31,922 nt of DNA from JBMTVN01 sp046047235. Lineage in GTDB: Bacteria > Verrucomicrobiota > Verrucomicrobiia > Limisphaerales > JAHDYP01. The stretch covers positions 1-31,922 of the forward strand of contig JBJOII010000060.1 of NCBI GenBank assembly GCA_046047235.1, given 5' to 3'. The position numbers and the translations under genes are program-made. Each line of letters starts with the position of its first letter. The first letter of the stretch is position 1. The notes below the pieces were generated by a model. It did not search any database. It was not told the origin of the DNA and saw only the letters and a list, made by a program, of their open reading frames with translations. Below, one piece after another: positions 16,601 to 24,042 of this stretch.

Positions 16601-16800
16601 ATCAGGCCACGGATCGGGCACACCGGATTGGGCAGTCGCGTGTTGTGACGAGTTACAAGCTGATCACACGGGATACCGTGGAGGAGAAGATTCTGGCTTT
16701 GCAGAATCGCAAGCGGGACATGATCAAGGCGACCCTGGGTGGAGAGGAGGAGTTTACGGCTTCGCTGACATGGGAGGAGATTCAGGATTTGTTGAGGTGA
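13675..16800 (+). CDS. SWI2/SNF2-family ATPase with N-terminal SWIM zinc finger
   Basis: A 1041-residue protein. A SWIM zinc finger lies at the N terminus: C68-x-C70-x9-C80-x-H82. A long middle region (about 90-570), a bacterial-type insert in such proteins, follows. The Snf2 ATPase has Walker A DEMGLGKT (601-608), the DEAQ box (702-705), GTPLEN, then the helicase C half with SLKAGGVGLNLTGAD (from 947) and the AHRIGQ arginine-finger motif (982-987). Such enzymes translocate on duplex DNA and remodel protein-DNA complexes, for example RNA polymerase recycling or repair. ATG 13675 is preferred over TTG 13669, with a GGGGTGGGA stretch upstream as a possible ribosome site. No nuclease, methylase or phage gene is adjacent, so a defence role is not indicated. 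It stands alone on the plus strand. Confidence 0.93.
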   Translation: MDVEITEAFLSQAAGWEAMKAARAYMAQGQVVSSYWEAPLLRGVVQAGGMSFRASLVIKSVRDIENLCHCRESRQWGKICAHSVAVGLHWVASQQEGRVEKKVRSIASVPPEPRRRESGLRRDADGVPAELFLIFPPNLGSALERGRSMVTFEAGYDGGRCPLNALPKSCGYRFSAADELIIDWAEAWAEGETPAVIQLGVGELEGLLPLLLGHSRLSLGKARELVVREGVAAVSLVARLESDGEIVLEGRGGVGAGVRVGEWFWMDGIFERRVGGGGMDSGQGPIRIKRMQVPQFLNQQWPALVAGGGVEANFRLEDFEVVPQVPEFHLELRGGLAGLSALLQCSYGSRVVTLGVTALEDGAWMPDPEVATRYFTRDMSVEKAALNRLRRNGFEGPDSQGKLELKGQDSVLNFLAREYPALEREWRVELSEQLENRTMRNVERIQPRFEVRSSGVEWFDLGVVYETGGGETFSAADIQRLLLSGQSHTRLRNGKMAVIDTGAVEELQEVLLDCAPQQHAGGYRIDNSQAGFLESTLREHEGWKLQAPAGWRERVSRQTGEARLACPPLGDLESVLRPYQKQGVAWFCFLRENGFGGILADEMGLGKTLQTLAFLNYLKGQGMGQAGRKPHLVVCPTSLVFNWVAEAGRFTPGLRVLALQGAERRGLFDSIAEYDVVVTSYALIRRDAELYRSMEFNTVILDEAQHIKNRQTQNARAVKAVKSLHRLVLTGTPLENSVLDLWSIFDFLMPRYLGSAEDFRERYEVPITKGRDVEAQNRLARRLRPFLLRRLKRDVAADLPERLEQVAYCELTSSQREVYRQVMEATRKEVLDAVGQQGEARSRMVALSALLRLRQTCCDLRLLRLEGVDPSAASGKLDLFGELLEEVLDGGHRVLVFSQFVSMLALLEERLKEEGIDYCYLDGSTKDRAAVVGRFQRDASVPVFLISLKAGGVGLNLTGADTVIHFDPWWNPAVEDQATDRAHRIGQSRVVTSYKLITRDTVEEKILALQNRKRDMIKATLGGEEEFTASLTWEEIQDLLR

Positions 16801-16974
16801 GGTTTGGACTGTAGGGGGGGATGCAACTTTCCTGCTTCGGGGATCCGCATGTTGTGTGGGCACTCTTGGGAAAGCTCTTGAGGTGCGGGTTGCGGGGGTG
16901 GTTCTGATGGTTGCGAGGTCGCTCTGCTTCTGCGTTGCGTGGCGGGGTTTCGTGGCGCACCATTCCCTCATTCC

Positions 16975-17766
16975 ATGAAGCGACGATCATTTATTGTGGG
17001 TGCAGTGTTCTGCGGTCTTTTGACGATGGGTTTGAGCGGGGCCCGGGGCGTAGCGGCTGTGCCTGAGGGGGCGGAGTTCTATGAGTTGAGAGTTTACAGC
17101 ACGCAGTCGGAGGCCCAGCAGGGTTTAATTAATGATTACTGGGCGAAGGCGGCGGTGCCGGCCTATGAGCGGATGGGGATTGGCCCGATTGGAGTATTTA
17201 CTGAATTGGAGGATTCACCGACGAACCGGGTGTTTGTGCTGATTCCGTTTGCTGGGGCGGGGGATTATGCGGCTGTGCCGGGGCGGTTAGCTGGGGATGC
17301 GAAGTATGTGGAAGCGGCGGCGGGGTATCTGGATACACCGAGGAATGAGCCGGCGTATCTGCGATATGAGAGTTCATTGCTGGTGGCTTTTGAGGGGATG
17401 AAGCGGCTTGAGGTGCCGCCTTCGGCGGCGGAAAAGAAGCCCTGGGTATTTGAGCTGCGGATTTATGAGAGCCACAGCGAGGCCAAGGGGGAGAACAAAG
17501 TGAAGATGTTTAACTCGGGTGAGATTCCCTTGATGAGGGAGGTGGGTTTAGCGCCGGTTTTCTTTGGGCAGACTGTGGTGGGCTTGGCGATGCCGAACCT
17601 GATCTACATGGTCTCGGGTGAGGACACGGAGGCGCACAAGGTGCACTGGAAGGCATTTTTTGATGCGCCGGTCTGGAAAGAATTGATTGGCGATCCGCAG
17701 TACAAGGGGAATGTGTCCAAGGTGGTGAGCATTTTCCTGAAGCGGACCAAGGCGTCGCAGATTTAG
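16975..17766 (+). CDS. exported NIPSNAP-like protein (tandem ferredoxin-like domains)
   Basis: A 263-residue protein. The N terminus MKRRSFIVGAVFCGLL is a signal sequence with a twin-arginine-like RRSFI start, cleaved near VAA (about residue 28). Two homologous halves follow, each starting with FELR/YELR: the first at about residue 34 (EFYELRVYSTQSEAQ), the second at about 161 (VFELRIYESHSEAKG). This is the duplicated alpha-beta barrel of NIPSNAP proteins. The biochemical role of bacterial NIPSNAP proteins is not established; they often occur in PVC genomes near sugar or secreted-enzyme genes. ATG 16975 starts the signal peptide, and the extra 12 codons upstream look non-coding. A perfect 11-bp hairpin begins at the last base of its stop codon. 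Confidence 0.85.
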   Translation: MKRRSFIVGAVFCGLLTMGLSGARGVAAVPEGAEFYELRVYSTQSEAQQGLINDYWAKAAVPAYERMGIGPIGVFTELEDSPTNRVFVLIPFAGAGDYAAVPGRLAGDAKYVEAAAGYLDTPRNEPAYLRYESSLLVAFEGMKRLEVPPSAAEKKPWVFELRIYESHSEAKGENKVKMFNSGEIPLMREVGLAPVFFGQTVVGLAMPNLIYMVSGEDTEAHKVHWKAFFDAPVWKELIGDPQYKGNVSKVVSIFLKRTKASQI

Positions 17767-17790
17767 TGCAAAGCGCGGTGCGCTTTGCAC
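17766..17790 (+). terminator. perfect 11-bp hairpin abutting the NIPSNAP stop codon
   Basis: GTGCAAAGCGC (17766-17776) pairs with GCGCTTTGCAC (17780-17790) over a three-base GGT loop. The stem starts at the G of the TAG stop. It has no T-run, so it is either a Rho-dependent or stability hairpin or part of the repeat cluster that follows. Confidence 0.55.
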
Positions 17791-17793
17791 AGG

Positions 17794-17838
17794 AGCAGGG
17801 AGCTGGAAGCTAGTAGTTAGGGGATGGGCGCTTCGCGC
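17794..17838. repeat. AGCTGGG-type heptamer array, locus 2
   Basis: Units AGCAGGG, AGCTGGA, AGCTAGT, AGTTAGG, GGATGGG (17794-17828), followed by CGCTTCGCGC. The order of unit types and the trailing GC-rich palindromic segment match 7-51. The two loci are about 17.8 kb apart. Confidence 0.75.
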
Positions 17839-17849
17839 GAGAGGGGGGT

Positions 17850-17898
17850 GTCGGATATGGGATATGGGATATCGGATAGGGGATATGGGTTAATGGTT
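17850..17898. repeat. ATGGGAT heptamer array, locus 2
   Basis: Seven seven-base units: GTCGGAT, ATGGGAT, ATGGGAT, ATCGGAT, AGGGGAT, ATGGGTT, AATGGTT. Same unit and same copy number as 3130-3178, but more degenerate. It lies between the convergent NIPSNAP and DUF1501 genes. Confidence 0.8.
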
Positions 17899-17964
17899 TG
17901 GGGTGGAGGCGTCGCGCGATGAAGCGGGACGCGGGGAGACGGTAGAGTGGAGAGCCCGGGGGGG

Positions 17965-17988
17965 CTGCGACGCTGCGACGCTGCGGCG
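17965..17988. repeat. CTGCGACG octamer array
   Basis: Three tandem octamers: CTGCGACG, CTGCGACG, CTGCGGCG. It lies within the 257-bp convergent gap (17767-18023), which holds no gene and is composed almost entirely of repeats and hairpins. Confidence 0.65.
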
Positions 17989-18023
17989 TAGTGCAGGGAG
18001 GAGGCTGAGACTTGCGTGTGGGT

Positions 18024-19493
18024 TTAGATGATCCCGTGGATGGGTTCGGCGCCTTCGACGCCGACCAGTTTTTGGTCGAGTCCGCCGTAGAAGTAAGAGA
18101 GGCGGTCGGGGTCGAGACCGAGCTGGTTCAGGACGGTGGCGTGGAGGTTTTTGACGTGCTGGCGGTCGACGACGGCGGCGGAGCCGAGTTCATCGGTTTC
18201 TCCGACGGTGGTGCCGCCTTTGACGCCGCCGCCCGCCATCCACATGGTGAAGCCGTAGGAGTTGTGGTCGCGGCCGGTGCCCTCGGCGTATTCGGCGGTG
18301 GGCTGGCGTCCGAACTCGCCGCCCCAGACAACGAGAGTCTCGTCGAGAAGGCCGCGTTGTTTGAGATCCTTGAGGAGGCCGGCGATGGGTTTATCGGTAC
18401 GGCCGGCGTGGTAGTTATGGTTTTTCTCGAGGTCGCCGTGGGCGTCCCAGTTATCGTCGTTGTGGGCGCCGCCGGCGTAGAGCTGGATGAAGCGGACGCC
18501 GCGTTCGACCATGCGCCGGGCGAGGAGGCAACGTCGACCGAACTCCCGGGTGCGGTCTTCGTTGATACCGTAGAGTTCCTTGGTGGCCTCCGATTCACCA
18601 TCGATGTCGACGACATCGGGAGCGTGTTGTTGCATCCGGAAGGCCATTTCGTAGCTATTGATACGGGCGGCGAGGTCGGAGTTGTCGCTGTGACGGCCGA
18701 GGTGATCCTTATTGTATTGGGCGAGAGTCTCGAGGAACTGCTCCTGAGTTTTCCGGCTCATGCCTTCGGGGCGTTGGAGGTTGAGGATGGGGTCGCCACT
18801 GGAGCGGAGGAGGGTTCCCTGGTAGGTGGCGGGCATATAGCCGCTGGACCAGTTTTTGGCGCCGCTGATGGGGCCGCCGGTGGGGTCGAGCATGACAACG
18901 AAGCCGGGCATGTTTTGGTTGACGCTGCCGAGGCCGTAATTGACCCAGGTGCCGAGGCAGGGGCTGCCGGAGAGGATTTTGCCGGTGTTCATCTGGAGCA
19001 TGGCCGATCCATGGATGGGGGAGTCGGCGATCATGGACTGGATGAAGGCGATATCATCGACGCAGGTGGCGAGGTTGGGGAAGAGGTCGCTGACCCATTT
19101 GCCGCTTTGGCCGTATTGTTTGAATTTCCATTTGGGACCGACGACGCGGCCTTCGCTTTTACGACCGCCTCGGCCGAAGGTTTTGACCTGGATAGTTTTA
19201 CCGTCGAGGCGGAAGAGGTCGGGTTTATAGTCGAAAGTATCGATGTGGCTGGGGCCACCGTACATGAAGAGGAAGATGACGCTTTTGGCTTTGGGTTTGA
19301 AGTGGGGTGTTTTGGGGGCGTAGGGGCTTTCGGGTGCGGGTGATTCGCTGGCGGCGAGTTTTTGGAAGAAGCCGTCCCAGGAGAGGAGGCCGGTGAGGGC
19401 GAGGCCGGTGAATCCGGCTCCGGTTTGCCAGAGGAATTCCCGGCGGGTGCGGTTGCAGAAGTTCCGGTGGGGTTGTGCGTCGGGTTTGTTCAC
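18024..19493 (-). CDS. Tat-exported DUF1501 protein (alkaline-phosphatase/sulfatase-like fold)
   Basis: A 489-residue DUF1501 protein. The N terminus has a twin-arginine signal, RTRREFLWQTG (residues 15-25), followed by a hydrophobic stretch, so it is exported folded. Family features: FLFMYGGPSHIDTFDYKP near residue 75, MIADSPIHGSAMLQMNTG, MPGFVVMLDPTGG, VRFIQLYAGGAHNDDNWDAHGD, and LVVWGGEFGRQP near the C terminus with its DHNSYGFTMWMAGGGVKGG block. These resemble metal- and substrate-binding strands of alkaline-phosphatase-superfamily folds. DUF1501 genes in planctomycetes and verrucomicrobia are nearly always paired with a DUF1549/DUF1553 cytochrome; here the cytochrome gene ends 5 bp upstream. 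The activity of the pair is not established; processing of sulfated or complex polysaccharide has been suggested. Confidence 0.92.
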   Translation of the reverse strand: MNKPDAQPHRNFCNRTRREFLWQTGAGFTGLALTGLLSWDGFFQKLAASESPAPESPYAPKTPHFKPKAKSVIFLFMYGGPSHIDTFDYKPDLFRLDGKTIQVKTFGRGGRKSEGRVVGPKWKFKQYGQSGKWVSDLFPNLATCVDDIAFIQSMIADSPIHGSAMLQMNTGKILSGSPCLGTWVNYGLGSVNQNMPGFVVMLDPTGGPISGAKNWSSGYMPATYQGTLLRSSGDPILNLQRPEGMSRKTQEQFLETLAQYNKDHLGRHSDNSDLAARINSYEMAFRMQQHAPDVVDIDGESEATKELYGINEDRTREFGRRCLLARRMVERGVRFIQLYAGGAHNDDNWDAHGDLEKNHNYHAGRTDKPIAGLLKDLKQRGLLDETLVVWGGEFGRQPTAEYAEGTGRDHNSYGFTMWMAGGGVKGGTTVGETDELGSAAVVDRQHVKNLHATVLNQLGLDPDRLSYFYGGLDQKLVGVEGAEPIHGII

Positions 19494-19498
19494 GGTGG

Positions 19499-22030
19499 TT
19501 AGTCGAGGTAGATGGTTTCGTTGAGGTTGAGCACCATGAGGCAGAAGTATTGGAGGCTGGTGTTCTCGGTTGATTGGGTTGTGTTGGCGAGTTGTTGGAC
19601 GAGGTTGACGCCGCGTTGGATTTCATGGGGTTCGGGGTTGCGGGCGGTGGCGAGGTAGAGGGCGCGGCGGATTTGATTTTCGCGGTTGTCGGGGTATTCC
19701 GTTTGGATGCGTTGGGCGAGGTGGCTGGCTTGTTGTTGGAGCCAGTCGCTATTGAGCATATTGAGGGCTTGGGTGGGTTGGACGCTGGTGAAGCGGACGG
19801 GGGTGGTGCGGTCGGTTTCTGCGAGGTCGAAGCTTTCGAGGATGGGGGAGAGGAGGGAGCGTTTGACGTGGATATAGATACTCCGGCGGTTTTGTTCTTC
19901 GGCGGGTGATTCGCCCCAGCCGCGTCCGGGGACGGATTGTCCGGCGAGGATTTCGTCGGGGATTTTGACGTAGATACTGGGGCCGGCCATTTTGGGGTTG
20001 AGCTGGCCGGTGATGGCGAGGATGGAGTCACGGATTTCCTCGGCGGTGAGGCGGCGGACGTTGAAGCGCCAGAAGAGGTCGTTTTCGGGGTCGGCGGCCA
20101 GAGCATTGGGGTTGGGGCTGGAGGCCATTTGGTAGGTTTGGGATGTCATGATGAGGCGGTGGAGGTGTTTTAGGCTCCAGCCTTGGCGGACGAACTCGAT
20201 GCTGAGCCAGTCGAGGAGTTCGGGGTGGGTGGGTTTGGCGCCTTGGAGGCCGAAGTCATTGGGGGTACGGACGAGGCCGCGGCCGAAGTGGTGTTGCCAG
20301 ACGCGGTTAACGATGACGCGGGCGGTGAGGGGGTTTTGGGGTGAGGCGATCCAGTTGGCCAGGACGGTGCGGCGTCCGGTGGTTTTGGTTTGGTTACTGG
20401 GGGGGATTTCGGGGTCGGGGAAGCCAAGGATGGAGGGGAAGCCGGGTTGGACTTCATCGCCTTCGACGTGGGCGTTGCCGCGGATTCGGATATGGGTGGT
20501 TGGGGGAGTTGGGCCGGTTTCCGTGACGCAGAGGGCTTTATCAACTGGGACCTTTTCCTGTTCGACTTCCTTGAGGGCGGCTTTGCGGGCTTTGTAGGTG
20601 GTGGTGGGGCCGGTGCCGAGGATTCTGTCTCCGTGTTTTTCGATGAGTGCGGGGATTTGTTTTTCTGATTCGAGGTGGTTGCCATCGGCTTCGTAGAGCG
20701 TGGCGAAGCGGTGTTCGAGCTCGGTGATTTCCTCCTGGAGTTCCTTCTTGCGTCGTTGCTGGGCGAGGAGCTGGTCTTCGTAGTGTTGTCGGGACTGGTT
20801 GTCGTTGAAGATCACGGCTTCATCGGTGGGGCCGCCGTTTCGGTAGTGGTTGATGTTATCGAAGAAGGCGAGGAGGCGGTAGTAATCCGATTGGGGGAAG
20901 GGATCGATTTTATGGTCGTGGCAGCGTGCGCAGTCTAGGGTGAGGCCGAGGAAGGTTTGGGAGGTGGTGGTGATGATATCGTCGAGGCCGTCGAGGCGGG
21001 CTTGTTCGCGGTCGGTGGGTTCATCGTCCCAGATGCCGAGTCGGTAGTAACCTGTGGCGGTGATGGCTTCCGGGTTATCACCGGGCAATTCATCGCCGGC
21101 GAGCTGTTCCGTGATGAAGTGGTTGAAGGGTTTGTCAGCGTTGAGGGATTGGACGACGTAGTCGCGATAACGCCAGGCGTTGGGTTTGGGGTTGTCGCGT
21201 TCGTAGCTGTTGGATTCAGCGTAGCGGACCAGGTCGAGCCAGTGACGGCCCCATTTTTCACCGTATTGCGGGGAGCTGAGGAGTTCTTCGATGAGTTCGT
21301 GGTAGCGGTTGGGTGAGGGGTTATTGAGGTATTGTTCTACGCGTGCGGGGTCCGGGGGCAGGCCGGTGAGGTCGAAGACGGCACGGCGGAGCAGTTCGCG
21401 GGGTGTGGCGGGGGGGGAAGGTTGGAGGCCGGCCTGCTGGAGTTGGCTCAGCACGAAGAGGTCGATGGGGTTGGCTGGGGCGGGTTGGCTTTTGGGCGTG
21501 GGGATTGAGGAGGCTTGCGGTGGTTGGAAAGCCCAGTGGTTTCGGTCCTTTTCTGTGATGAGGAAGCCGTCGGGTTTGGCTGGGGTATGGCTGGCTGAGG
21601 CATCGCTTCCCGGCCAGGGGGCGCCGCGGAGGATCCAGGTGCGGAAGGCGTCGACGGTTTCCTTGGGGAGACGATTTTTGGGGGGCATCTGGAGGTTGGG
21701 ATCCTCGTAGGTGATGGCGGTGAGGAGGAGGCTTTGGTCGGGGTTGCCTGGGGTGAGGGCGGGGCCGCTATCGCCGCCGGTGAGGAGGCCTTGGAGGGTG
21801 TCGAGGGTGAGGCCGCCTTTTTCCTTGGAGAGTTCAGCGCTATGGCAGCGGTAGCAGGCGTCAGCGAGGACGGGGCGGATATGCTTTTCGAAGTGGGCGA
21901 TGTCTTCCGGGGTGGGAGGATCGGTTAGGGCCAATGAGTGGGGGGGCAGGGTGAGGAGGGCGAGGAGGATGAGTATGGCGGGGGTGAGGGTGAGGCGGTC
22001 GTTGACTCGGTTTAGGAAAGAAACGATCAT
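19499..22030 (-). CDS. DUF1549/DUF1553 protein with N-terminal planctomycete-type cytochrome c domain
   Basis: An 843-residue exported protein. Signal segment at residues 15-35. The PSCyt1-type haem domain has CYRCH at 59-63, and MPPKNRLP later may supply a methionine ligand. DUF1549 (PSCyt2) starts near NPIDLFVLSQLQ, with LRRAVFDLTGLPP and WGRHWLDLVRYAESNSYERD. A helical, charged coiled-coil insert (HYEDQLLAQQRRKKELQEE region) lies in the middle. DUF1553 (PSD1) starts at RRTVLANWIASPQNPLTARV, with VWQHHFGRGLVRTPNDFG. The DUF1553 half often forms the C-terminal part of PVC multidomain cytochromes; this one is shorter than the longest relatives and has no sugar-binding insert. It is co-transcribed with the DUF1501 gene. 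The substrate is unknown. Confidence 0.92.
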   Translation of the reverse strand: MIVSFLNRVNDRLTLTPAILILLALLTLPPHSLALTDPPTPEDIAHFEKHIRPVLADACYRCHSAELSKEKGGLTLDTLQGLLTGGDSGPALTPGNPDQSLLLTAITYEDPNLQMPPKNRLPKETVDAFRTWILRGAPWPGSDASASHTPAKPDGFLITEKDRNHWAFQPPQASSIPTPKSQPAPANPIDLFVLSQLQQAGLQPSPPATPRELLRRAVFDLTGLPPDPARVEQYLNNPSPNRYHELIEELLSSPQYGEKWGRHWLDLVRYAESNSYERDNPKPNAWRYRDYVVQSLNADKPFNHFITEQLAGDELPGDNPEAITATGYYRLGIWDDEPTDREQARLDGLDDIITTTSQTFLGLTLDCARCHDHKIDPFPQSDYYRLLAFFDNINHYRNGGPTDEAVIFNDNQSRQHYEDQLLAQQRRKKELQEEITELEHRFATLYEADGNHLESEKQIPALIEKHGDRILGTGPTTTYKARKAALKEVEQEKVPVDKALCVTETGPTPPTTHIRIRGNAHVEGDEVQPGFPSILGFPDPEIPPSNQTKTTGRRTVLANWIASPQNPLTARVIVNRVWQHHFGRGLVRTPNDFGLQGAKPTHPELLDWLSIEFVRQGWSLKHLHRLIMTSQTYQMASSPNPNALAADPENDLFWRFNVRRLTAEEIRDSILAITGQLNPKMAGPSIYVKIPDEILAGQSVPGRGWGESPAEEQNRRSIYIHVKRSLLSPILESFDLAETDRTTPVRFTSVQPTQALNMLNSDWLQQQASHLAQRIQTEYPDNRENQIRRALYLATARNPEPHEIQRGVNLVQQLANTTQSTENTSLQYFCLMVLNLNETIYLD

Positions 22031-22049
22031 GGCTGGCGTTAAGGTCGCT

Positions 22050-22079
22050 ACTATAGGAGAGGGATCTTTGGGCGTCCAA
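22050..22079 (-). promoter_or_regulatory. candidate sigma-70 promoter for the DUF1553-DUF1501 operon
   Basis: On the minus strand, TTGGAC (22079-22074), 18 bases, then TATAGT (22055-22050; five of six bases match the -10 consensus). Transcription would start about 13 bases before the ATG at 22030. It lies in the 80-bp divergent gap shared with the SDR gene. Confidence 0.4.
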
Positions 22080-22110
22080 CTGGAAACCGGGCAGGAGAGA
22101 GGAAAAGGCT

Positions 22111-22869
22111 ATGAACAGAGCGGGAGTGAGCGGTCGGGTGGCATTGGTGACGGGGAGCACGGCGGGGTTGGGCAAGGCGATTGCTTTGGCCTTGGGGAGT
22201 GCGGGGGCGAGAGTGGCGATGAACTATGCCAACAGCGAGGCGAGGGCAGCGGTGGCATTTGAGGCTTTGCAGGCGACGGGGTGTGAGTGCGGGCTATTTC
22301 GGGGGAGTGTGGTGACTGAGGAGGGGGTGAACCAGCTGGTGGGGGAAGTTTCGGAAAAGTTGGGTCCGGTGGATATTGTGGTGGTGAACGCGACGCCGGC
22401 GCAGCCGCAGAAGCCGATTGAGGAGTATGACTGGGAGACGTATCAGGCGATGTTGGATTTCTTTGTGAAGAGTCCGTTTTTGTTGGCTCGGGCGTGTTTG
22501 CCGCACATGAAATCACAGCGGTGGGGGCGGATGGTGAACATTGGCTCGGAGGTGTTTCAGCGGGGTGTGCCGAATTTCAGTGCTTATGTGGCGGCGAAGG
22601 GGGGGCAGAGTGGTTGGACGCGGAGCATGGCCACGGAGCTGGCATCGTGGGGGATTACGGTCAACATGGTATCGCCGGGGTGGATTCCGGTGGAGCGGCA
22701 TGAGAACGATCCACAGGAGGCGAAGGACGGTTACCTGGCGCAGGTGCCGGCGGGTCGGTGGGGGGTGCCTGGGGATATTGCGGCTGCGGTGTTGTATTTG
22801 GCGGGTGAGGAGTCGGCTTTTGTGACGGGGCAGAACATTGCGGTGAACGGGGGTTTGACGGTGGGGTAG
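22111..22869 (+). CDS. SDR-family oxidoreductase (FabG-like)
   Basis: A 252-residue classical short-chain dehydrogenase/reductase. The cofactor-binding TGSTAGLG is at 14-21. The catalytic residues are Ser146 (NIGSEVF), Tyr159 and Lys163 (YVAAK), and the C-terminal GQNIAVNGGLTVG end is standard. The usual NNAG motif is VNATP here (92-96), a departure seen in non-FabG members. The NADP preference is not certain; the substrate could be an acyl, steroid-like or sugar alcohol. A purine-rich GAGAGGAAAAGG upstream of ATG is a fair ribosome site. It diverges from the DUF1553 gene and is followed at once by a hairpin. The carbonic-anhydrase gene downstream has its own leader, so the SDR is probably a single-gene unit. 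Confidence 0.9.
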   Translation: MNRAGVSGRVALVTGSTAGLGKAIALALGSAGARVAMNYANSEARAAVAFEALQATGCECGLFRGSVVTEEGVNQLVGEVSEKLGPVDIVVVNATPAQPQKPIEEYDWETYQAMLDFFVKSPFLLARACLPHMKSQRWGRMVNIGSEVFQRGVPNFSAYVAAKGGQSGWTRSMATELASWGITVNMVSPGWIPVERHENDPQEAKDGYLAQVPAGRWGVPGDIAAAVLYLAGEESAFVTGQNIAVNGGLTVG

Positions 22870-22892
22870 CGCCAAGCGCTTGACGCTTGGCG
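22870..22892 (+). terminator. 9-bp hairpin just after the SDR stop codon
   Basis: CGCCAAGCG (22870-22878) pairs perfectly with CGCTTGGCG (22884-22892) across a five-base loop. The first stem base follows the TAG stop. It lacks a T-run. It resembles the hairpin after the NIPSNAP gene in placement and in the AAGCGC core. Confidence 0.5.
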
Positions 22893-22919
22893 GGGAGAGA
22901 GGAGAGGGGCGTGCCCTTG

Positions 22920-22950
22920 GCGCGCGGGAGCCGTAGTTAGGAGCTGGGGG
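22920..22950. repeat. AGCTGGG-type heptamer copy, locus 3
   Basis: A shorter copy: AGTTAGG (22935-22941) and AGCTGGG (22942-22948), preceded by a GCGCGCGGG segment. It shares the vocabulary of loci 7-51 and 17794-17838, with the GC-rich part on the other side. It lies in the leader region of the carbonic-anhydrase gene. Confidence 0.5.
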
Positions 22951-23019
22951 TATTTCTGGTTAAGTGGTTCTAGTTGGGGCCGATATAAGGTTCGAACGAA
23001 AGATCGGGAGAGGAGAACC

Positions 23020-24042
23020 ATGGAACGATTGAATCGGAAGCTGTTTGTGCTGGCGTGGTCGTTTGTATTTGCAGGGGCGAGTGTTTTGGGGAGTGGTGCG
23101 GCGGGGCCTGGGGTGAGTGCGGACGAGGCGTTGCAGAGATTGAAGGAGGGGAACGCGAGATTTGTTGCGGGGGAGTTGGAGCATCCGCATCAGGACGCGG
23201 CGCGGATGCGGGAGGTGGTTCAGGGGCAGCATCCTTTTGTGACGACGTTATCGTGTTCTGATACCCGGGTACCGGTGGAGGAGTTATTTGATCAGGGGAT
23301 GGGGGATATATTTGTGATTCGGGTTGCCGGGAACGTATCGGACACGGACGAGGTGGGGTCGGTTGAGTATGGGGTGGGGCATTTACGGACTCCGTTGATG
23401 GTGGTTTTGGGGCATGCGGGATGTGGGGCGGGGACGGCGGTTTTGGAGGAGGCGGAGGTGCATGGGTGCATTCCTTCACTGGTTGACAACATTCAGCCGG
23501 CTGTTGTGCAGGCGAAGTCTGAGCATCCGGATCACGAGGGGAAGGCCTTATTAGCTGACGCGGTTGAGGCGAATGTGTGGACTTCGATTGAGGATTTATT
23601 TGAGCGGAGCGAGGAGGCGAGGCAGTTGGTTCGTGAGGGGGCATTGAGAGTGGTGGGGGCGGTATATGATTTGGAGACCGGGGTAGTGAGGTGGTTGGGG
23701 AGTCATCCTCGTGAGGGGCGGTTACTGACGGCGGAGGCATCCCGTTCGGCGGGTGCGGGTGGGTCTATGGAGCAGGGGGGCAGGGTCATGGTTCCGGCGA
23801 GAACCGGCGGGGTGGGGGAGGTGGAGGAGAGGGGGGTTGCCGGGGTGGGGTGGTGCACTGGCTTTGGCGGGAGGGCTGACCGTGGGGGCTTTGCTGCTGG
23901 CGTTTGGCGTCTATCGGCTGACTGCGGGGCGGACGCTTGGGGTTCGGATTGTGGCGAACTCCGGAGTGTTGCTGGCGTTGTTGTTGGGGGTGAGTGGCTA
24001 CAACTGGCAGTCGTTGGGCGATCTGGGTTACAACGTTCATGA
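23020..24042 (+). CDS. periplasmic beta-carbonic anhydrase, frame continuing into a chemoreceptor by frameshift
   Basis: The first 250 or so residues are a beta-class carbonic anhydrase. Signal peptide: KLFVLAWSFVFAGASVLG (about 7-24), cleaved near residue 28. Zinc ligands: C79 with D81 and R83 (CSDTRVP), H132 and C135 (GHAGCG), the type I arrangement. The domain ends at about VYDLETGVVRWLGSHP, but no stop codon follows. The frame continues through a Gly/Glu-rich linker and then out-of-frame sequence to 24042. From about 23836, the +1 frame instead encodes an MCP transmembrane hairpin and the rest of a chemoreceptor. I infer one gene, 23020-25621, split by an extra G in the G6 run at 23831-23836. 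ATG 23020 has a good ribosome site (AGAGGAG, 7 bp upstream). The enzyme interconverts CO2 and bicarbonate in the periplasm. The tail after about 23836 in this frame is not real protein. Confidence 0.85.
   Translation: MERLNRKLFVLAWSFVFAGASVLGSGAAGPGVSADEALQRLKEGNARFVAGELEHPHQDAARMREVVQGQHPFVTTLSCSDTRVPVEELFDQGMGDIFVIRVAGNVSDTDEVGSVEYGVGHLRTPLMVVLGHAGCGAGTAVLEEAEVHGCIPSLVDNIQPAVVQAKSEHPDHEGKALLADAVEANVWTSIEDLFERSEEARQLVREGALRVVGAVYDLETGVVRWLGSHPREGRLLTAEASRSAGAGGSMEQGGRVMVPARTGGVGEVEERGVAGVGWCTGFGGRADRGGFAAGVWRLSADCGADAWGSDCGELRSVAGVVVGGEWLQLAVVGRSGLQRS

Noticed and set aside
13675..16800. SNF2 helicase as part of a defence island (DISARM-like or restriction system)
   Set aside because: No methylase, nuclease, phospholipase or phage-related gene is adjacent, and the SWIM-SNF2 layout is common as a housekeeping protein.
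22970..23740. Pro-rich minus-strand open frame opposite the carbonic anhydrase
   Set aside because: Low-complexity shadow of a clear carbonic-anhydrase gene.
23753..23840. Arg/Gly-rich first 30 residues of the MCP frame as a real N terminus
   Set aside because: It overlaps the anhydrase frame, has no signal or family similarity, and would put the MCP signalling domain outside the cell.
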